Assembly: GCF_042682045.1 (NCBI RefSeq)
Contig: NZ_JBHUGS010000001.1
Coordinates: forward strand, 1-64,000
Length of the DNA stretch: 64,000 nt
Source: Sphingomonas_R arantia
GTDB taxonomy: Bacteria; Pseudomonadota; Alphaproteobacteria; Sphingomonadales; Sphingomonadaceae
Reading direction: 5' to 3'
Positions 63,174-64,000 of the stretch are shown here, piece by piece. The stretch's first letter is position 1. The number at the start of each line of letters is the position of its first letter. Below the pieces are notes generated by a model. That model was not told the DNA's origin and ran no database searches. It was given only the letters and a program-made list of their open reading frames with translations. The translations under genes and the position numbers were made by a program.

Positions 63174-64000
63174 ATGGCAACACACGCACTCCCCGCCCGC
63201 CCCGATCCGCTCCTCGCCGACCTCGCGCGCTGTCGCGACCTGACCGTCGCCCTCGTCGGCCCGCTCTCCGATGCCGACGCCACCGTGCAATCGATGCCCG
63301 ACGCGTCTCCCGCCAAATGGCACCTCGCCCACACCACCTGGTTCCTCGAAACCTTCGTGCTGCGCGATCATGTCCCCGGCTACACCGCGTTCGACCCGTC
63401 CTTCGCCTATCTGTTCAACAGCTACTATGACGCGGAAGGCGCGCGCCACAGCCGCACCGCCCGCGGCCTCATCACCCGCCCGTCGCTCGACCGCATCATC
63501 GCTTGGCGCGCGCATGTCGACGCCGCGATCGCCAATGCCGCCCCGCGGCTCGGCCCCGACGCGCGCACCCTGATCGAACTTGGCATCCACCACGAGCAGC
63601 AGCATCAGGAACTGCTCCAGACCGACATCCTTCACCTCTTCGCGCAGAACCCGACCGCCCCCGCGATCTGGGACCATCCGCGCGATACCCCCGCCGCCGT
63701 CCCCGGCCCGATCGAATGGATCCCCGGCCGCACCGGCATCGTCCAGGTCGGTCACGGTGACAGCAGCTTCGCGTTCGATTGCGAAGGCCCGCGCCACGAC
63801 GTGCTGCTCCACCCGCATGCGCTCGCCGACCGCACCGTCACCAACGCCGAATGGGCGCACTTCATCGCGGACGGGGGCTACGACCGCCCCGACCATTGGC
63901 TGTCCGACGGCTGGGCCTGGGTCAAGGCAGAGGCGATCGAAGCGCCGCTCTACTGGCAGCGGACCGGCGACGGCTGGTCCAGCTTCGCGCTCGATGGCCT
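63174..64000 (+). CDS. egtB: Ergothioneine biosynthesis sulfoxide synthase EgtB (5' part)
   Basis: The frame is open from ATG 63174 to the window edge; 275 codons are present of a usual 420 or so. The DinB-like domain holds the iron ligands (SPAKWHLAHTTWFLETF and IHHEQQHQELLQTDI). The SUMF/FGE-like domain starts near residue 190 (HPHALADRTVTNAEWAHFIA, then GYDRPDHWLSDGWAWV). EgtB joins sulfur to trimethylhistidine using oxygen and Fe(II). EgtD would be expected downstream. The region before it contains only repeats. Confidence 0.94.
   Translation, partial: MATHALPARPDPLLADLARCRDLTVALVGPLSDADATVQSMPDASPAKWHLAHTTWFLETFVLRDHVPGYTAFDPSFAYLFNSYYDAEGARHSRTARGLITRPSLDRIIAWRAHVDAAIANAAPRLGPDARTLIELGIHHEQQHQELLQTDILHLFAQNPTAPAIWDHPRDTPAAVPGPIEWIPGRTGIVQVGHGDSSFAFDCEGPRHDVLLHPHALADRTVTNAEWAHFIADGGYDRPDHWLSDGWAWVKAEAIEAPLYWQRTGDGWSSFALDG

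Overview
The window is about 64 kb of very G/C-rich chromosomal DNA from an alphaproteobacterium, most likely a Sphingomonas or close relative (Sphingomonadaceae). The evidence is the gene content: DUF4167, DUF2312, DUF1244, DUF2093 and DUF6894 proteins, three large TonB-dependent receptors, a tol-pal cluster of alphaproteobacterial layout, a cysteine-free L36, and the gluQ / HIG1-domain / cobalamin adenosyltransferase cluster. It is mainly housekeeping sequence. I see no prophage, CRISPR array, rRNA or tRNA gene.

Layout. 0.2-2.4 kb: a CBS-domain protein, then three genes joined by 4-bp ATGA overlaps (small membrane protein, YciA-type thioesterase, SMR exporter), then ppa. 2.6-7.9 kb: hisS, prfA, an interrupted prmC, and a DUF4167 protein ending in a clear terminator. 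8-14 kb: a GNAT gene broken by an amber codon, ispG, an asparaginase-like hydrolase, chaA, an S1/P1 nuclease and a DEDD exonuclease. 14.2-19.9 kb: ybgC-tolQ-tolR-tolA-tolB-pal on the minus strand with two small membrane genes downstream. 20-29 kb: ruvB separated from ruvC-ruvA by a Crp-like regulator, two small genes and a TonB receptor; then a DUF559 endonuclease, yebC, a membrane protein and DUF2312. 29.7-36.5 kb: DUF1244, pyk, rpmJ, a DUF4136 lipoprotein, an M14 carboxypeptidase, gpmA and purE-purK. 36.8-47.7 kb: an M16 peptidase, DUF1003, a TonB receptor, clpB with a probable heat-shock promoter, a TPR-hydroxylase fusion and a small secreted protein. 48-64 kb: a TonB receptor, a secreted protein, an M23 peptidase, DUF2093, xseA and purD (head to head and overlapping), an HhH membrane protein, a diguanylate cyclase with a small partner, a CNNM/CorC-type protein, an OmpA lipoprotein, an HNH nuclease, gluQ, HIG1, the adenosyltransferase, and egtB running off the end.

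The most unusual content lies between the genes. At least five families of short repeats (called A to E here) are scattered through the window. Complete copies share one design: two small hairpins in inverted orientation around a short loop, as in REPIN or MITE-like elements. The commonest, family A, occurs at about fifteen places, including between tolQ and tolR. One family-A insertion appears to have split the first codons of prmC. One pair of family-A arms encloses a DUF559 endonuclease gene exactly where the other copies carry a short loop, and the repeat supplies the last codons of that gene. A second, unrelated 86-bp element is nested inside another family-A copy; it can fold into a perfect three-way junction with almost no unpaired bases outside the loops. 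I regard these (the DUF559-repeat unit, the nested 86-bp palindrome, and the prmC insertion) as the best candidates for undescribed biology here.

Limits: all calls come from reading the sequence and its translations. No database search, folding program or codon-usage calculation was run.
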